This document shows positions 24,558 to 36,843 of a stretch of 64,000 bases of DNA, in pieces (the stretch's first letter is position 1; every line of letters starts with the position of its first letter). The stretch covers positions 252,179 to 316,178 of the forward strand of contig JBBHKE010001846.1 of the NCBI GenBank assembly GCA_037447655.1. The letters are read 5' to 3'. The translations under genes were made by a program, and so were the position numbers. The notes beneath the pieces were generated by a model. That model was not told the DNA's origin and did not search any database. It saw nothing but the letters and a program-made list of their open reading frames with translations. This DNA is from Zygnema cylindricum. Its lineage: Eukaryota > Streptophyta > Zygnematophyceae > Zygnematales > Zygnemataceae.

Positions 24558-27162
24558 TCTTGGAATAATCTGATAAATGTCTTGTCATCATAATCTGATG
24601 AATATTTCGTAACAATCTGTTAGATGTCTTGTAATAATCTGATAGACCCATTGTAATCATAATCGAAACGTCTTGTGATTATCTGATAGATATGTTGTAA
24701 TCATAATTGGATAGATGTCTTGTAATCATAATCTGATAGATATCTTGTAAGATTAGAAGCTTCTCAGCCAGTCCCGTCCGGAGCTTGACTTGTTTCAAAT
24801 GAACGGACTAAATTGAGTCCTTATTCGCTTCTAATTCTTCCAAGTTTCGATTTTAAGATTGCTGTGGCGTTTAGTTTTTATGGCGCTGAGACCAGGTTCT
24901 AAGTAACACCGTTCAGTTTTTTGTTGGTTCCGATCATCATCAGGTGTCGTACCTGACCGAAATGTTCATTTTAAGTCTGTCTTACATTCCTCAATCACCC
25001 TCTCACAACAGTGTATAGGCATGATGCTTAAGTTGATGCTTCCCCTGAAAGTAGTTAGTGCATATATTGGGCGCAGGGAATAATCTCATAAAACAGTATT
25101 GGAATGCTCTTCTAAACTTGTAGAGTAACCTGGATTCCTCATTTGTTTATCTGATCACATCAGCTTTATCGCCTATCAGCAAGGTCATAGGATTTCGAGG
25201 TTCTTAATTTCTGCGAAGACTTTAGTGATTTGAATTTATATGGGGTTGAAATGCGAGAATATGAAAATCCTATGCGACATGCCGATCTCTTTTAAAATGA
25301 GCATATTTACCTATGCAAACACAACACAGATCCCACGTCTGTTCATTGGCTGAAAATGCCTAGAGACTGCTTACTTCATGTGAAATTTGTTCTACGACTT
25401 GCCCTACAAAATAACATGCGCAAATCTCTGTCATGGTTGTGCCACTTTTCTTTTATTTAGTATCATGGTCGTTCACTAGTAATCCTTTTGATGCTTGGAC
25501 ATTTCATACCAAGCGTACAAGGAGCTAACTGTTATAGAAGATTGTTTGTTTATGGGTGATTTTGTCTTATGGGAATATGTTTAGAACTTTTTATGTAGGT
25601 TGCTTATATTCTCGATATTTTTTAATCCCAAATGGGTATAAATATTAAGCTTGAATAATAAGGAGGTCGTTTGGTCTGGATGGTTAATGCTTGTTACTTG
25701 CAAAAAAAGTAGTCATTCAGGGAGATTTGTTTGCAGCCAGAACACTGTTTTTTTCTTCACCAACCTCTTCCCCTCTGTAGCTTGTGTCATTAATATTTCA
25801 ACATCAAACATTTCAGCTGTTCCAAAAAAATTGTGAAAATTTGTTTTTCTCAAAACGAAACCCATTGCATTTAGCTTGGATCATTTGCGCTCTAACATTG
25901 TATACTGTTTCCAAATATGTAATAATCTTTATTATGGCGAACTATACGAATACATGGAAACAAAACACGGAAAAGACAAGCGAAAATCGAAAATGTCTCA
26001 CAAAATTGAACAACAGAAAACAAAAAACACTGCACGAATAAAATGCTTCAAACAAAAACGGCAAACTGAGGACCCAGAAAAAAGAAAAATAACACCAACA
26101 ATATTAGCATGCTACATGCTTTTGCAGTATTTTCGATGTCCTGTACCGACATCTGTTTCCAAAAACTAACATGCTATATGATATTGCAGTATATTCAATG
26201 TCCTGTACGGACAACTTGTATAGGACAAGCGGCTTCTATGGCAACTCTCCTTCTTGCAGCAGGACAGAGTGGTGAGAGACGATCTTTACCAAATGCAAGA
26301 CTGATGGTCCATCAACCATCGGGAGGAGCGAGCGGTCAAGCAACAGATATCCAAATCCATGCGCAAGAAATTATAAACACACGATCACGTTTAAATGAGC
26401 TGTATTCCAAACACACGGGAAAAGTTGTCGGTGAAATTGGTGAGTCATGCTTCTTTCCATTTTATTTTAAAAGATTTTCTAATAGCCAAGCAAATAATGG
26501 CCATTAGTATGCATCAGAATTGCGACATGGTCTTACGAGAAACGCAGGTTGAGGTTGTGGCAGAACTTTTTTTGGCTATTTGATGGGACATTGTTTATGA
26601 TGTAATGTGGTTTGAATTTTCTTCTTTTTCCCATCTGGTTTTCAAGCTTCGATTAAACGAGCTGGTTAAGATGCTCATTTGACCTTGTCAAAGTAGGTGA
26701 AGTCACGTGTTTTTTTATATGCATCTATTCAGAACAGCCTTATTCTTAAGAAGAGGGAAGGCTATCGATTCCTTGTTTTTGGTCCCTTATTTAGTACACC
26801 ATAAAGCACTAGTAGACTTAAGACCACTCTTTCAGTGCTGTTTTTTTTGTTGGGCCACGAACATAAAAATAATGCTATTTGTTTTTTGTTAACAATAATC
26901 TGGTAAGCGGTTGAAAATCATTCATGTCGCTGGAAACCAAATTAGAAGTAGTAACAGTAAAATTAACTCACACTCGGGTAATTTCTTTACTCAAATAGCG
27001 ATTCATGGTGAAACATTTATTTTTCTGGTGAATGCAGCTGAAGCAATGGAGAGGGATCGTTTTCTTTCTCCTACGGAAGCACGAGAATTTGGTCTAATAG
27101 ATGAAGTTCTTAAGCAAAGGCCAGCCTCTAATGCTTTAGAACCTGATAAAACAAAATCCTAA
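23410..27162 (+). CDS. CLPP2: Mitochondrial-type Clp protease proteolytic subunit (ClpP2-like)
   Basis: ClpP is the barrel-forming serine peptidase of the Clp protease, which degrades unfolded matrix proteins fed by a ClpX-type ATPase. Four exons join in phase: 23410-23739, 24174-24242, 26190-26439, 27038-27162 (774 nt, 257 aa). The catalytic triad is present: Ser149 in [10 protein letters not shown], His174 in MVHQPSGG and Asp223 in MERDRFLSP. The segment [20 protein letters not shown] is close to Arabidopsis nuclear CLPP2, not plastid ClpP1. The first ~50 residues are rich in Arg, Ser and Pro, as in a mitochondrial presequence. An upstream in-frame ATG at 23248 is judged less likely because the sequence before 23410 is AT-rich and unlike coding DNA. 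The start is 598 bp from the divergent RecA gene. Confidence 0.94.
23773..23871. mobile_element. Short inverted-repeat element of the GGCCAGTAA family
   Basis: A diverged copy with ACTACTGGGG at the left, the core AAAACTGTACGAATCGTGCAG and GATTACTGGCTAA at the right. It lies 33 bp inside ClpP2 intron 1. Confidence 0.5.
24522..24558. repeat. (CAT)n microsatellite
   Basis: About 12 uninterrupted CAT trinucleotides in ClpP2 intron 2. Confidence 0.97.
24564..24752. repeat. Degenerate ~26-bp tandem repeat
   Basis: Seven or eight imperfect copies of AATCTGATAGATGTCTTGTA plus ATCAT follow the CAT microsatellite, in ClpP2 intron 2. Confidence 0.8.
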
Positions 27163-29391
27163 TTTGCCCTGAAAAACCCTAATTTTTGGCGTGTGGTTCA
27201 GCAGTGTACAAATTATGTCACAAAGCATGTCTCAAAGCATGTCCCAAATTATGTCACAAAACATGTCTCAAATTATGTCATGAACGCATATGAATATCTC
27301 GTAGGACGTGATGCACAATATAGAGATAACTTCCACATGATGCTTGGAGTATGATATTTGTTGCGTGCGAGTATGGTATTTGTTTGAATCATAGAAAGGA
27401 CTATTCACAAGGTATGGGGGAGACTGTATCGATGACAGTTAGATTTTCCTTTTTTTGCGGTTATGTCTTAACTGTTTCAAAACGCTCTCTTGACTCTTTC
27501 AGAATTTGTTGGTTTATTTAAATGCTGGTATGAGTTTCTTCCAATGTTGTCGGTCGAGCAGGTCATTTCTACATCTTCTTATTTTTTTAGTATTATGTTT
27601 GTGGCACCGGAGCAGTCAGCTACAAGGTCCGAGAACCTCATATGAATAGAGAGGTCTTAAAGAGGATGTGATTTGCGTTGACAAATTCAACAGGGGGTTT
27701 ATGTTGCCATTCATGATGTATGTTTTTGACCACTAATCCAACATTCTCTATATGTGTAGCTGTTTGTGGATTTAGTTTTACCTTCTATTCCAAATGGTGG
27801 ATGGTTTTTAACTGCACAATTCCTTTTCTAGTGTATCCCTCTATCATTTTGGCATTATAAATTCCAGTTCTAGTGTATCCCTCTAGTATTTTGGCATTAC
27901 ATTTGTGAAGTGCGGAAAAGTTGTGGCATCGAGTATTCATGTGTATTGGGCCTCTTCATGATATCCGATGTGTGCGAAGGCAATATCACAGGAAATGTAT
28001 TGTATATTAAGATTTCAAAATATTTGCTGTACTTTGCTGTGGCATGGAGTATTGATGTGCATCGGGCCTCTTCATGATGTCCGATGTGCGGGAAGGCAAT
28101 ATCGCAGGAAATGTACTGTACTACAATATTATTAAGATTTCAAAATTTGCTGTACTTTGTTGTGGCATACACAATGAAATCTGAAGAAAAATGGCAATGG
28201 AGTCTAATTTTCAGAGGGTACATTCGTGAAGTACCATAGCATGATGAAGACATTTTCCCCTAAACAATCTTCAGGGCTTGTGCTTACATTGTAGTACTCG
28301 AGGATCTACATGTCAAAAGGTAAATGGAATGTACTGTATCATGGATCAGGTACTGTGCATTTTCAGCTGATAATGTGGTGAGGATGCTTTGATCTGCTAC
28401 ACAGGGAAACACTATTAGCGTTAAGAAATATATATTTGTGAGGGGTTTATTGAGCGTCGTTGATTCCAGTTTAGGTCCGAGTGGCTAAGAGCAATCCGCA
28501 GCGTTTTGCAATACGCTGTTTGCAATATATTGGTTGATCAAAAAAATGATGTGCATCTTTAACCATTAGTACAGAGCTGCTAGTAATGATGTTCACATCC
28601 ATTACAAATAAATTGTCACAAGATCAAAACCAAAAAGAAGACATGGAAGCACAGTCCTGATCTGCAGTCATACTGACATTTGTCTCCGTAAGAATAGCAA
28701 TACCGATTCACTAGAATTACACAGAGTTTTTCAGCATTCTACATGGCTCAGCCCCAGCAGGCAATTTCTATAACTACCTACAGCAATTTTTGCAGTTTTT
28801 GGCTGTACAGATAAGAATCTTACTGGCAGAAAATGTGCAAATTGTTAACAAATGTATCATTCGATGACCAAAGACGGAGCCCTTGCAGTCAAATTGATCA
28901 AACTCAAAAGCACTGAGAGCCTGAAGTGTTAAGGATTGAAAAGTTTTGTTAATTCCATCTTTCGTGATGAGAAGGAACTGTGTTACAACCTCATTGAAAG
29001 CCCTCGTCCAAACGTTTGTAAGCTTTTGAAGACCGACTAATTTCCGACAGCTGAAAATTATTACATTCAATTTGCAAAACACACAGCACACTACAGTCAA
29101 TCCAACAAACGCTCAACGACAAGTCGCTTTATTTACAACACCAGTCTTTCCTGGTTTGCTTTCCCAGCTAAAGCGCCCAACAGATCCTCCTACATTCTAC
29201 ATTGTGTTTCCTTTCTTAATTACTCAAAAAAATAAAATACTATACCCAGCCTAACACGTCGTCAAACACGTTTAGTCTCAGCTTAGGCTGTCACAAATGC
29301 CTCGTAAATGGTCTCGTCCATGCAGAGTACATGTTTTATTATCAATTCAAAACTATCATTTCAATGATATATAAAAAAAAGTATCATAATA
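27163..29391. other. Intergenic between ClpP2 and WD40 gene, no gene recognised
   Basis: 27209-27281 repeats AAATTATGTCACAAAGCATG-like words about five times. 27819-27900 is a tandem pair containing CTAGTGTATCCCTCTA. 27921-28168 is a tandem pair of ~118 bp units containing GGGCCTCTTCATGATGTCCG. A minus-strand open frame at 28774-29100 (108 codons) has an acceptor-like upstream site but no recognisable domain. It could be the 3' part of an unknown transcript or chance. Confidence 0.5.
27921..28168. repeat. Tandem duplication of ~118 bp
   Basis: Two copies, beginning near 27921 and 28038, share GTGGCAT(C/G)GAGTATT, GGGCCTCTTCATGAT and GGCAATATC(A/G)CAGGAAATGTA. A third copy starts at 28158 but breaks off. 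It is non-coding. Confidence 0.85.
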
Positions 29392-32300
29392 TCAGTGCGG
29401 TCCTCCCGGGGCCCACAATCGCAGTGTCTGGTCTGCGGAGGCGGTGGCCAGTAGAGCGGAGCGAGAGTGGAAGACAGCGGCACAAACTCGCTGCGTGTGG
29501 CCCTCGAGGCGTTGCACCATCTCCAAAGAGCCCTGCACACTCACAGGAGGACATTCAAAAAGCTTGGAAAACCCTAAAAAACGTAAATAAAAAACATAAA
29601 AAAGCGCAACGCCTCTCAAGAGTAGCCTGCAGAGCCTGTCCTTGCCAGTCCCTGGTTCCCATGCAACTGCAAAGAATTAAGCAGCTTCAGAAATTGAGCA
29701 GGAATAATACACTGATAGGGTAGGTTGGCCAGTAATCATAGTAATCATACAGAAAACTATACGATTTGTACAGTTTCCTGAATGATAAATATGAATCATA
29801 CAGTTTGTACGATTACTATGATATGTATGATTACTATGATCACTAGCCAGTACCGTCAGTAATAGCGTTTGTAATAATTACCTATAGGCAGCTTCATTAC
29901 ATCAAGACACTTCAAAGCATTAAGTTAAGCAGCTTTATAGCAAGGAAAGTGTAAAAAGACGGTCACACACCTGCGGTCCGCTGATGTCATACACATAAGC
30001 GTACGGGTCAGCGCTGCCTGAGGCCAATAGGAGACTGTCCTGTAAAGAGCTCTCGCGCCACCTGGCAGCCTCTCTGCACATCTCTCCCACTCAAAGGGTA
30101 AATAAAAATGAGAAATAGACCACAAATCACAGAAACGCCAGTATTTCCAATGTGCAGACAATACCGCACATACTGAGATTACTGAGAAACGACGAGTCCA
30201 CATGCTTAAATTCTTAACGACAGTAATGACAAACTTCATACAAAAAAGTACGCAAAATGAACGCATAAAGGGACCACTGCAATTACTGTTTCCAATACTG
30301 GCGTGATTGTTAACTTTTTCACTGGTCATAGGAGTAATATACCGGGGATACCGCAGGTAATGACAGTTATTTTTGGGTTATTTTCTATTTTTATCGTTTA
30401 CCATACAAAGGATGTACAATCGAATCCACCACATCACTGAGGTTACTGGCAGTAAACCCAGTATCTTTGTGGGATGTAATTACCCTATCATGCAGGTGCT
30501 CAGACCATGGGAGCGAAAAAAAAATCACATGGCCTTCTTTTCATGCTGCAGTTTTCTGAAACGGAATCTATACTCAGCAATTTCACCTTAATCTTCGCGC
30601 CTCTGGTCTGTCTCCTCCACTCTCTCTTCTCGCTCCGTTGTCTGTTTCCCACAGCCCATATCCCATTTCATCCTTAATATCATATCTCATCGCATATTAT
30701 CCCATATCATATGTTATATGTTCTCAAAGCCATGTTTCACAGGAGAGCATCTAAAAGGCCAACCAGTTGGCACCCTAAAACCCTAGACATCCTAAACATT
30801 AAAATTACAGCCTTCAAGAACCTTCCCTATATCCACTACCTTCTCCACCTCACTACATCCTGGATAACTAATAGAGTTAATAACAATAATTCAGGCCCTG
30901 GTTAATCTTGCTCTCTGGGGACCATTTAGTGTTAATAATACTAATTGTTCTTTTCTTAGCGGTTCACAGTCCTCTACGTCACTCGAACCAGAAGTAGAGT
31001 TATTAACACTAAAACATCTTCATACTACATCCCTCTTAATGCTAATAGCGATTCATGGTGCACCTTCATTACCTTCACTACCTTCACTATATCCTTTAAG
31101 AACCTTGTGGCAGAAAAAACGAAGTATGGCAAACAAGACAAAGGAGAGCACAGAATGAGAAAAAAAACTCTCACAGTTAGCGCCTCGGAGCAGTGAACAG
31201 TGTGTACTCCAGTGTTCGCTACGGATACCACTAATAGCATGGCGAAGCTGAAGGTTTGAAAGACGACACCCCGCAGAATCGTACACACGGAGAACTGCCA
31301 GTCACGAAGGGTCAGGCTTGGTAGAATCATTAGACTTTGATATTTTATTTTTTGTTTTGTGTTAGCTCTCTTTTTTCCGCATCCTTGGTTTGTCATTTAC
31401 AAATCATGTCATTTTTGTTTGTAATTTTCTATTCACAGTGAATTTTATTTTTTGTTTGTTTGATCTTCTGCAATATTTTTCACTTCCGTTTTGCCTTTTC
31501 CTTTTTTAGTTTCCATGTACTCAGAAAGTTTATTCTATTATGTAATTAAGTAAGACTTCAACTAAGACTAGCAAGGGGGACAGAGAGGGAGAAGGAGAAA
31601 GAGATTGAAAACAGACGGAAGCAGCTGATTTTCTTTCAAAAGCTCAAACAACAGCAAAAGCTAAAATAAATGCTGATGCAATATTGAGAACTTATTGTTG
31701 TACCATTGTCATCGCTGTTTACAGCAAGTTGACTCTCACCCTCCACTGAAGAATCTGCACCGCGGGAAGCTCCACATTCAGGAACATTAGGCTTACATCT
31801 CAATTTTATTGCATCAAGCCAAGATATGCCTTCGACACCTTCCTCCATCTAGCTGCACTGCACTGTTTATTTTTACGCTAAATATGAACAGTAATGTTCA
31901 CTACTGTTTATGTTGAACCCACCTTTAAGGTAAGGTGGCAACCTACCTTTTGGTTCTGCCAAAGCAAGTGATGAAATGGGCTTGTGACTGTGTTCATTGA
32001 AACATGAGGCGAGGCAAGCTCCCGTTCGAAGGTCCCATTCTCGCATACCTCCCCTAGAATCTCCCGACACACATGCCCAGTTTCGGCTCACCAAAACAGC
32101 ATTCACTTTTCCTTCGCATTCGAGCTCCATGGCCGGACTGTTCCCTTGTCGACGGTCAAAATAATATACCCGTTTTGATGTGCTTCCTGCGATAAATAGT
32201 GAAGTTTCTGCACATGCCACAGTCCAGTTTTCCAATTTTTTTTTTATCCAATTTTCTTGCATTACTGGACTCTCCTATGGATCCTTTGAACCATTCCTGT

Positions 32301-35300
32301 AAAAACTCTTCTGCCATTCAATTCTCCTTCTTTTTTGTTTGGGGAAGGCGATTTGCAAAAGGTGATAACTCATGTATTCTCTGTTCCATGAAACCATACA
32401 TATTAAAGCTGGTTCCTATTCCATTCCTTCTGTCCCATAAAATCATACCCATGAAAGCTGGTAACTTAGTGTATTTGCTCCATCCGTAAAATGCACACAT
32501 TAATGCTATAATCCATTCGTTGTTCCATAAAGTTTTACACATTAAAGATAGTAGTAGCTCATTTTATTTCCTCTGGCTCATAAAATCATATCCCTCATAA
32601 AACCATCTCCATCACACAGACTCCACGTTCTCTGAAGGAATTTTTGAAGGAAAAAAAGGAGGGAGGCAATACCAGTGGGATGACTTCTTACGGCCTGTAT
32701 AAAGCCCTTCCCAACATCAAAAGAGGCTACAGATCGCCCCGAAGAGGAGTCCCACTCCTTCACACAGTGGTCGTATCCGGCTGAGAGAACCCGGGAAGCG
32801 TCAGGTGTCCAACAAACATCCACTACACTGAGCAGGTGTTCCTCCCAGCAAGCCACCTGGCACCCACCCCAAGACTGTTAACACCTGAATTTTACGTATT
32901 AAACCTCATTTAAATGATTTAATGCGGATAGGTGTTCCTCTCAACCTGCCCCTGACACCATCTCAGAAGGCAGTGGGTTTAAATGCTTCACTTTTGCAGG
33001 TTTTTTCTGGTTTCATAGGGTTTTACAGGTTTTCAGGGTTTTTTTTACCCTCGTTTAATCTGTTTAAACTGGTTGCCACTTGTATTGTTCCAGCAGTGTT
33101 GGGAGTATCTGCATTCATTATCTGTGTCTCACCACTTCTGCGCCATGCAGTCTGCCAGTTGGGCCAGTTTCTACACTAGAAAGTAAAGGCAGTTTCCCAT
33201 AGGAGTCAAGGCAGTTCTGACAAAAATTAAAGGCAAAAATAAACTGTCTTCCAAGATTCTTACAATTGCGTTCAAATTTTTGCCAGGTCTAATATTCTTA
33301 CAAACTCGCAAAAGTAGATCTAAGTTCGCCAACCAAAAATAAAAGGGAATAGAATAAATGTACAAAACAAATATTTTTCAAAGTTGGAGACCGGAGAACT
33401 CTATACAGAACAAGGTAAAGTTATGTGACTCACACCTGCTGGTGCAGAGTGGTGTCCCACAAGCGTACACTGCGGTCAAATGAAACAGAGGCCAAAAGAG
33501 GGCCAAAAGGAGCAAATTGGGCTGAATACACTGCACCTGCATGGCCCTGCAAAAACCGCCTAGAAAACGTGACAGATGTCACGCATGCAGCTGACAACCC
33601 GCAAGGCTGCAGTTTTTAGAAAATTGCGGTTCAGCACTCCTGACGTCACTGCTGGCACCACCTCATAAAACGGGTCACTCGCAATCTCACCTTGAGTTCA
33701 GGGCAGGCAGACCGCATCACTGCTAACCTAACAAAACGGGTTTTATCAGGTTTTGCTGTCACGTCACTCACCTTGAGCTCAGCACGGGGAAATAGATGCA
33801 CGCTATCAGTTGGTTGACGTGGTCGTCCTTCAGGGGGGTCTGCAACACCATGAAGATATACAATGAGACCTTCAAGGTACAATGCCCAGCACTATTAGTG
33901 TAAAGGAAATATTAGAATCAGTGTGAAAGTAGTGCCAATGATGCTGCTTTAGCGCAGAATGACGTGGTCGATTTAAGTCGAATCCCTTAAATCGTGTTCA
34001 TAACACTGTTTTATGATTTTCGGCCAGAAAAAAAATGGGACCGAATTAGTGTTATTCAATAGCAATGGGCAAGGAAATACCTGTAGAACATTTGTAAAAA
34101 ACCTCTGCGAATTGTGGAGAAATTTAAAAAGTTTTACCAGAGTACAATATGTTTATCTGAAACTCAACTCGAGATGTGAATCAAAGAAATCAGAAATCTG
34201 TCCTCACCAATTGGATTTCTCAACCAGCTGTTCTTGGAAGGATGAATATTAGAAAAACTTCTTGCCTAGAAGTAAAAGAATATTTGTAAAAAAATTACAA
34301 TGCACTGTCACTGATCGATAATGTCAAAAGCCATGCCAGGGAAACAATATAGAGCCATAACACAATCTCAATCACCAAGACAGCCAGGCCAAACACACCA
34401 AACCGATAAGTCGTTAAAACAAAAAGTCGTTACACAATACATGTTCAAAAAGTTGCTTCAACGCCACTTGATAAAAAGAGACTGGGGCAAAAAGGAGCTC
34501 CAGATACCAGTGACCATACCTGGGGCATTGCTGGTTGCAAGATTGCGTTCCAATGGCAGCTGATTCGAAGAGAGAGAGGGAAGCTTCTCTGTAGATGGTG
34601 CCGTCACAAAATCTAAACTGAATGGTTGGACGGGATGACCAAGTTGTTCCAGGCACGCACTGTGTCTGTACTGTCAGAAAAAGGAAAAACCGAATCCAGA
34701 TCGAGAGGAAAATTGTGAAGCTCTTTAATCAAATACGAGTTACTGATAGCAATGGAGTGGAAGATTATATGATTAAAAAAGCACGGAGCATAGTGTCAGA
34801 TAAAAGAGCTGCTGAAAAACTTCAGCCGTGCAAAAAAAAAAAAAAAGGATACCCCAAAAGAATTGGTCACAATTGCATGTTAAGTTTTCTATTTCCTATT
34901 CCATTTCCGTTCCCAAGGACTGTCTCACATAACATGTCGGTCACTGATATATACTTCTCAGTTGAATCCGTACTTTCAGCAAAAAATTCCTAATGATAAT
35001 TCTTAGGAATACATTTTCCAATATAGAGAAAGAGACACGCCATAGTGCTTATATAAAACATGCCATATGCTGCATTTTAACATAAGGTGTATGGTGGCAT
35101 TCAACCATTACACATTGTGTGAATAGCAAAAAGTGTGAAATTTCATTAACGAATGAAAGAAAATTTGTTAGCACATTAACTGTATAAACCAAAAAAGAGA
35201 TAGATGAGCAACATCGGCCATCCCTATTAAGTGTTAAACATAAATTACGTTTCACCACGTGGCATGTCGTGGGCCAGTTGACTAAATACTGTTACTAATG

Positions 35301-35893
35301 CTAATTCATGATTTTGTGTCAAAAACGCTCCTACGTGCCATAGACCATGCCCACGGTATTGGAAGCAAATGATAAACACTGCTCCAACATTGACCCGATT
35401 CCCTTCACAAATATTATCGCTTTTTAAATGTGACACAACTATAGAGACTCAATGCCTCAGGTGAACACTTTACAATGCATTGCCTTCTGCCAACACACTT
35501 CCACATACACTGTCCCTCCCTATTATTTTTAATAACACTAATTCGCTCTCGACTTTTTTGGCTGAAAATTATAAAATAATGTCAACAACACTATGTAAGG
35601 AGTGGCCTTGTAGTCTTTGCAGCAGCCATTCCAACATTTTGCATGCAACTGCTTTTGAAGTAGACACTTGTTTACTTCTTCAGACTTTAAAAATCCTAAA
35701 AAGCCCTAAAAATCCGCAATATACTTAACAATCTGCACATACAGGAGCAATACCTGAGATTCAGATCGTAAAGTGAGCGTTTGAGAAGGCGGTTGTCGTG
35801 CTCCAACTGGTCTAACCTCGCTTTAAGCGCCTTACTTTCACGTAAAACCAGGTCCAAATTGCTCTTGTAATACGCCTCCGCACCGCTTCCCAT
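29392..35893 (-). CDS. WD40 beta-propeller protein with N-terminal coiled coil (WDR25/CDC40-like)
   Basis: WD40 propellers are protein-binding scaffolds; this one resembles the WDR25/CDC40 group, a link to RNA processing that I regard as tentative. Exons: 35893-35754, 34617-34520, 33839-33772, 33546-33436, 32856-32673, 32207-31947, 31754-31704, 31294-31175, about 30089-29971, 29532-29392. They sum to 1293 nt (430 aa). The first 46 residues are rich in Leu, Lys and Arg and likely form a coiled coil. Seven repeats follow, each ending in a WD-like dipeptide: DRSVRLWD, DHCVKEWD, SKRVYYFD, RGGMREWD, DDNVLRVYD, SADPYAYVYD and SADQTLRLW. The ninth exon start is uncertain: the acceptor that keeps frame (30090) is a weaker GAG. 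A GTGCAG site at 30074 and a TTACAG site at 30040 are stronger but break phase with the exon before. Confidence 0.82.
29723..29867. mobile_element. Short inverted-repeat element of the GGCCAGTAA family
   Basis: Left end TTGGCCAGTAATCATAGTAA, right end ATTACTATGATCACTAGCCAGT. Inner arms ACTATACGATTTGTACAG and CATACAGTTTGTACGAT fold back on each other. It lies in the last intron of the WD40 gene. Confidence 0.65.
33888..34075. mobile_element. MITE-like element, type C interior
   Basis: It begins GCCCAGCACTATTAGTGTAA and ends AATAGCAATGGGC, with TTATGATTTTCGGCCAGAAA inside. The same word is in the copy at 37471-37657. It lies in a WD40-gene intron. Confidence 0.6.
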
Positions 35894-36843
35894 GGCGTTT
35901 CTTTCTCCTCCCTTTCCGGCGAATCAAATGGCGCGTTATAGATACTGTCAAATCGACTCTCTTGTAAGGAACAAAAAAAAACAAGCTTTATTTATGCTGT
36001 ATCAAGTTCATTTGCATGCATGTCTTTCACAAATGAAATTGGCATGTAATGAAGTACATATTTAGTGCATTTTATGGGTATAACATAATGAAAGTTTCAG
36101 CACAGAGAATGTTTTTTTTCAGATATTTTTTGTTCCTTCTTCTCCATTATGGAAGCCAATTTCTCTTTCTCACCTGCCAATAGAGAAAGCTCCAGTTTAA
36201 GCAACAGCCATGGAGAAGGATGTAGCCAATATAATTGCTGTGGATGTGGGGATGTTCCCGATGCTTTCCTGAAAAAGGGCCTGGCGAAACGTGCGAATAT
36301 TTCGTGCGGAAACCGTGAAATTACAGTACACCGTGTATCGCTATTAGGATTTATTGTTTTTTTTCTCCAATTGAAACATCTTTTATCCGTACACACTTGC
36401 CGATTTTCAATTTGAGACCGCCAATCGGAAGCTGAGAATAAAACCTTTCAATCGCAACCGTCAGATCAAAAATCGGACATGTGTGTACGGAGAAAAGATG
36501 TTTTAAGTGGCAAAAAAAAACATAAACACTACAATTATAGCGATTCACGGTGTAAAAGCGATTCACGGTGTACCACTAGGAATTTCATGACGCCGCAAGA
36601 AAGCCACAAAGTTTCTTCCTGCGAGGAATTTCAGAATTTGACAATTTCCCCACGGCATGCCCGTTTCGTGCGAATTTCGTAAGAAATTTTCGCACTTTCA
36701 GAATATACCGTAACTTTTAGAGTTACACCAAATTAGAAGGGCATCAGCCATGGCTGCGGATTCTTGCAACGGTTGACAGGGTAAGGTGCCTGCAGTGCGC
36801 TGCTCACTTTTTTTCTCCATTACAACTACAGAAGGGCATTGCC
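35894..36843. promoter_or_regulatory. Divergent upstream region of WD40 gene and DPM3
   Basis: 950 bp separate the two divergent start codons. A family A element fills 36327-36554, so one-quarter of this promoter space is transposon-derived. No clear core promoter motif was found. Confidence 0.45.
36327..36554. mobile_element. MITE-like inverted-repeat element, family A
   Basis: Left end TACACCGTGTATCGCTATTA, right end TAGCGATTCACGGTGTA. Inner arms are TATCCGTACACAC and GTGTGTACGGAGAAAAGATG. An extra copy of the right tip (GCGATTCACGGTGTA) follows at 36558-36572. The interior is close to that of 51064-51284. Confidence 0.8.

Noticed and set aside
28774-29100. 108-codon minus-strand frame downstream of the WD40 gene
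   Set aside because: It has an acceptor-like site, but I recognise no domain and see no partner exons.
29640-29690. Possible extra WD40-gene exon after an AG near 29690
   Set aside because: It runs into a stop, and joining 29971 directly to 29532 keeps phase and restores the last propeller blade.
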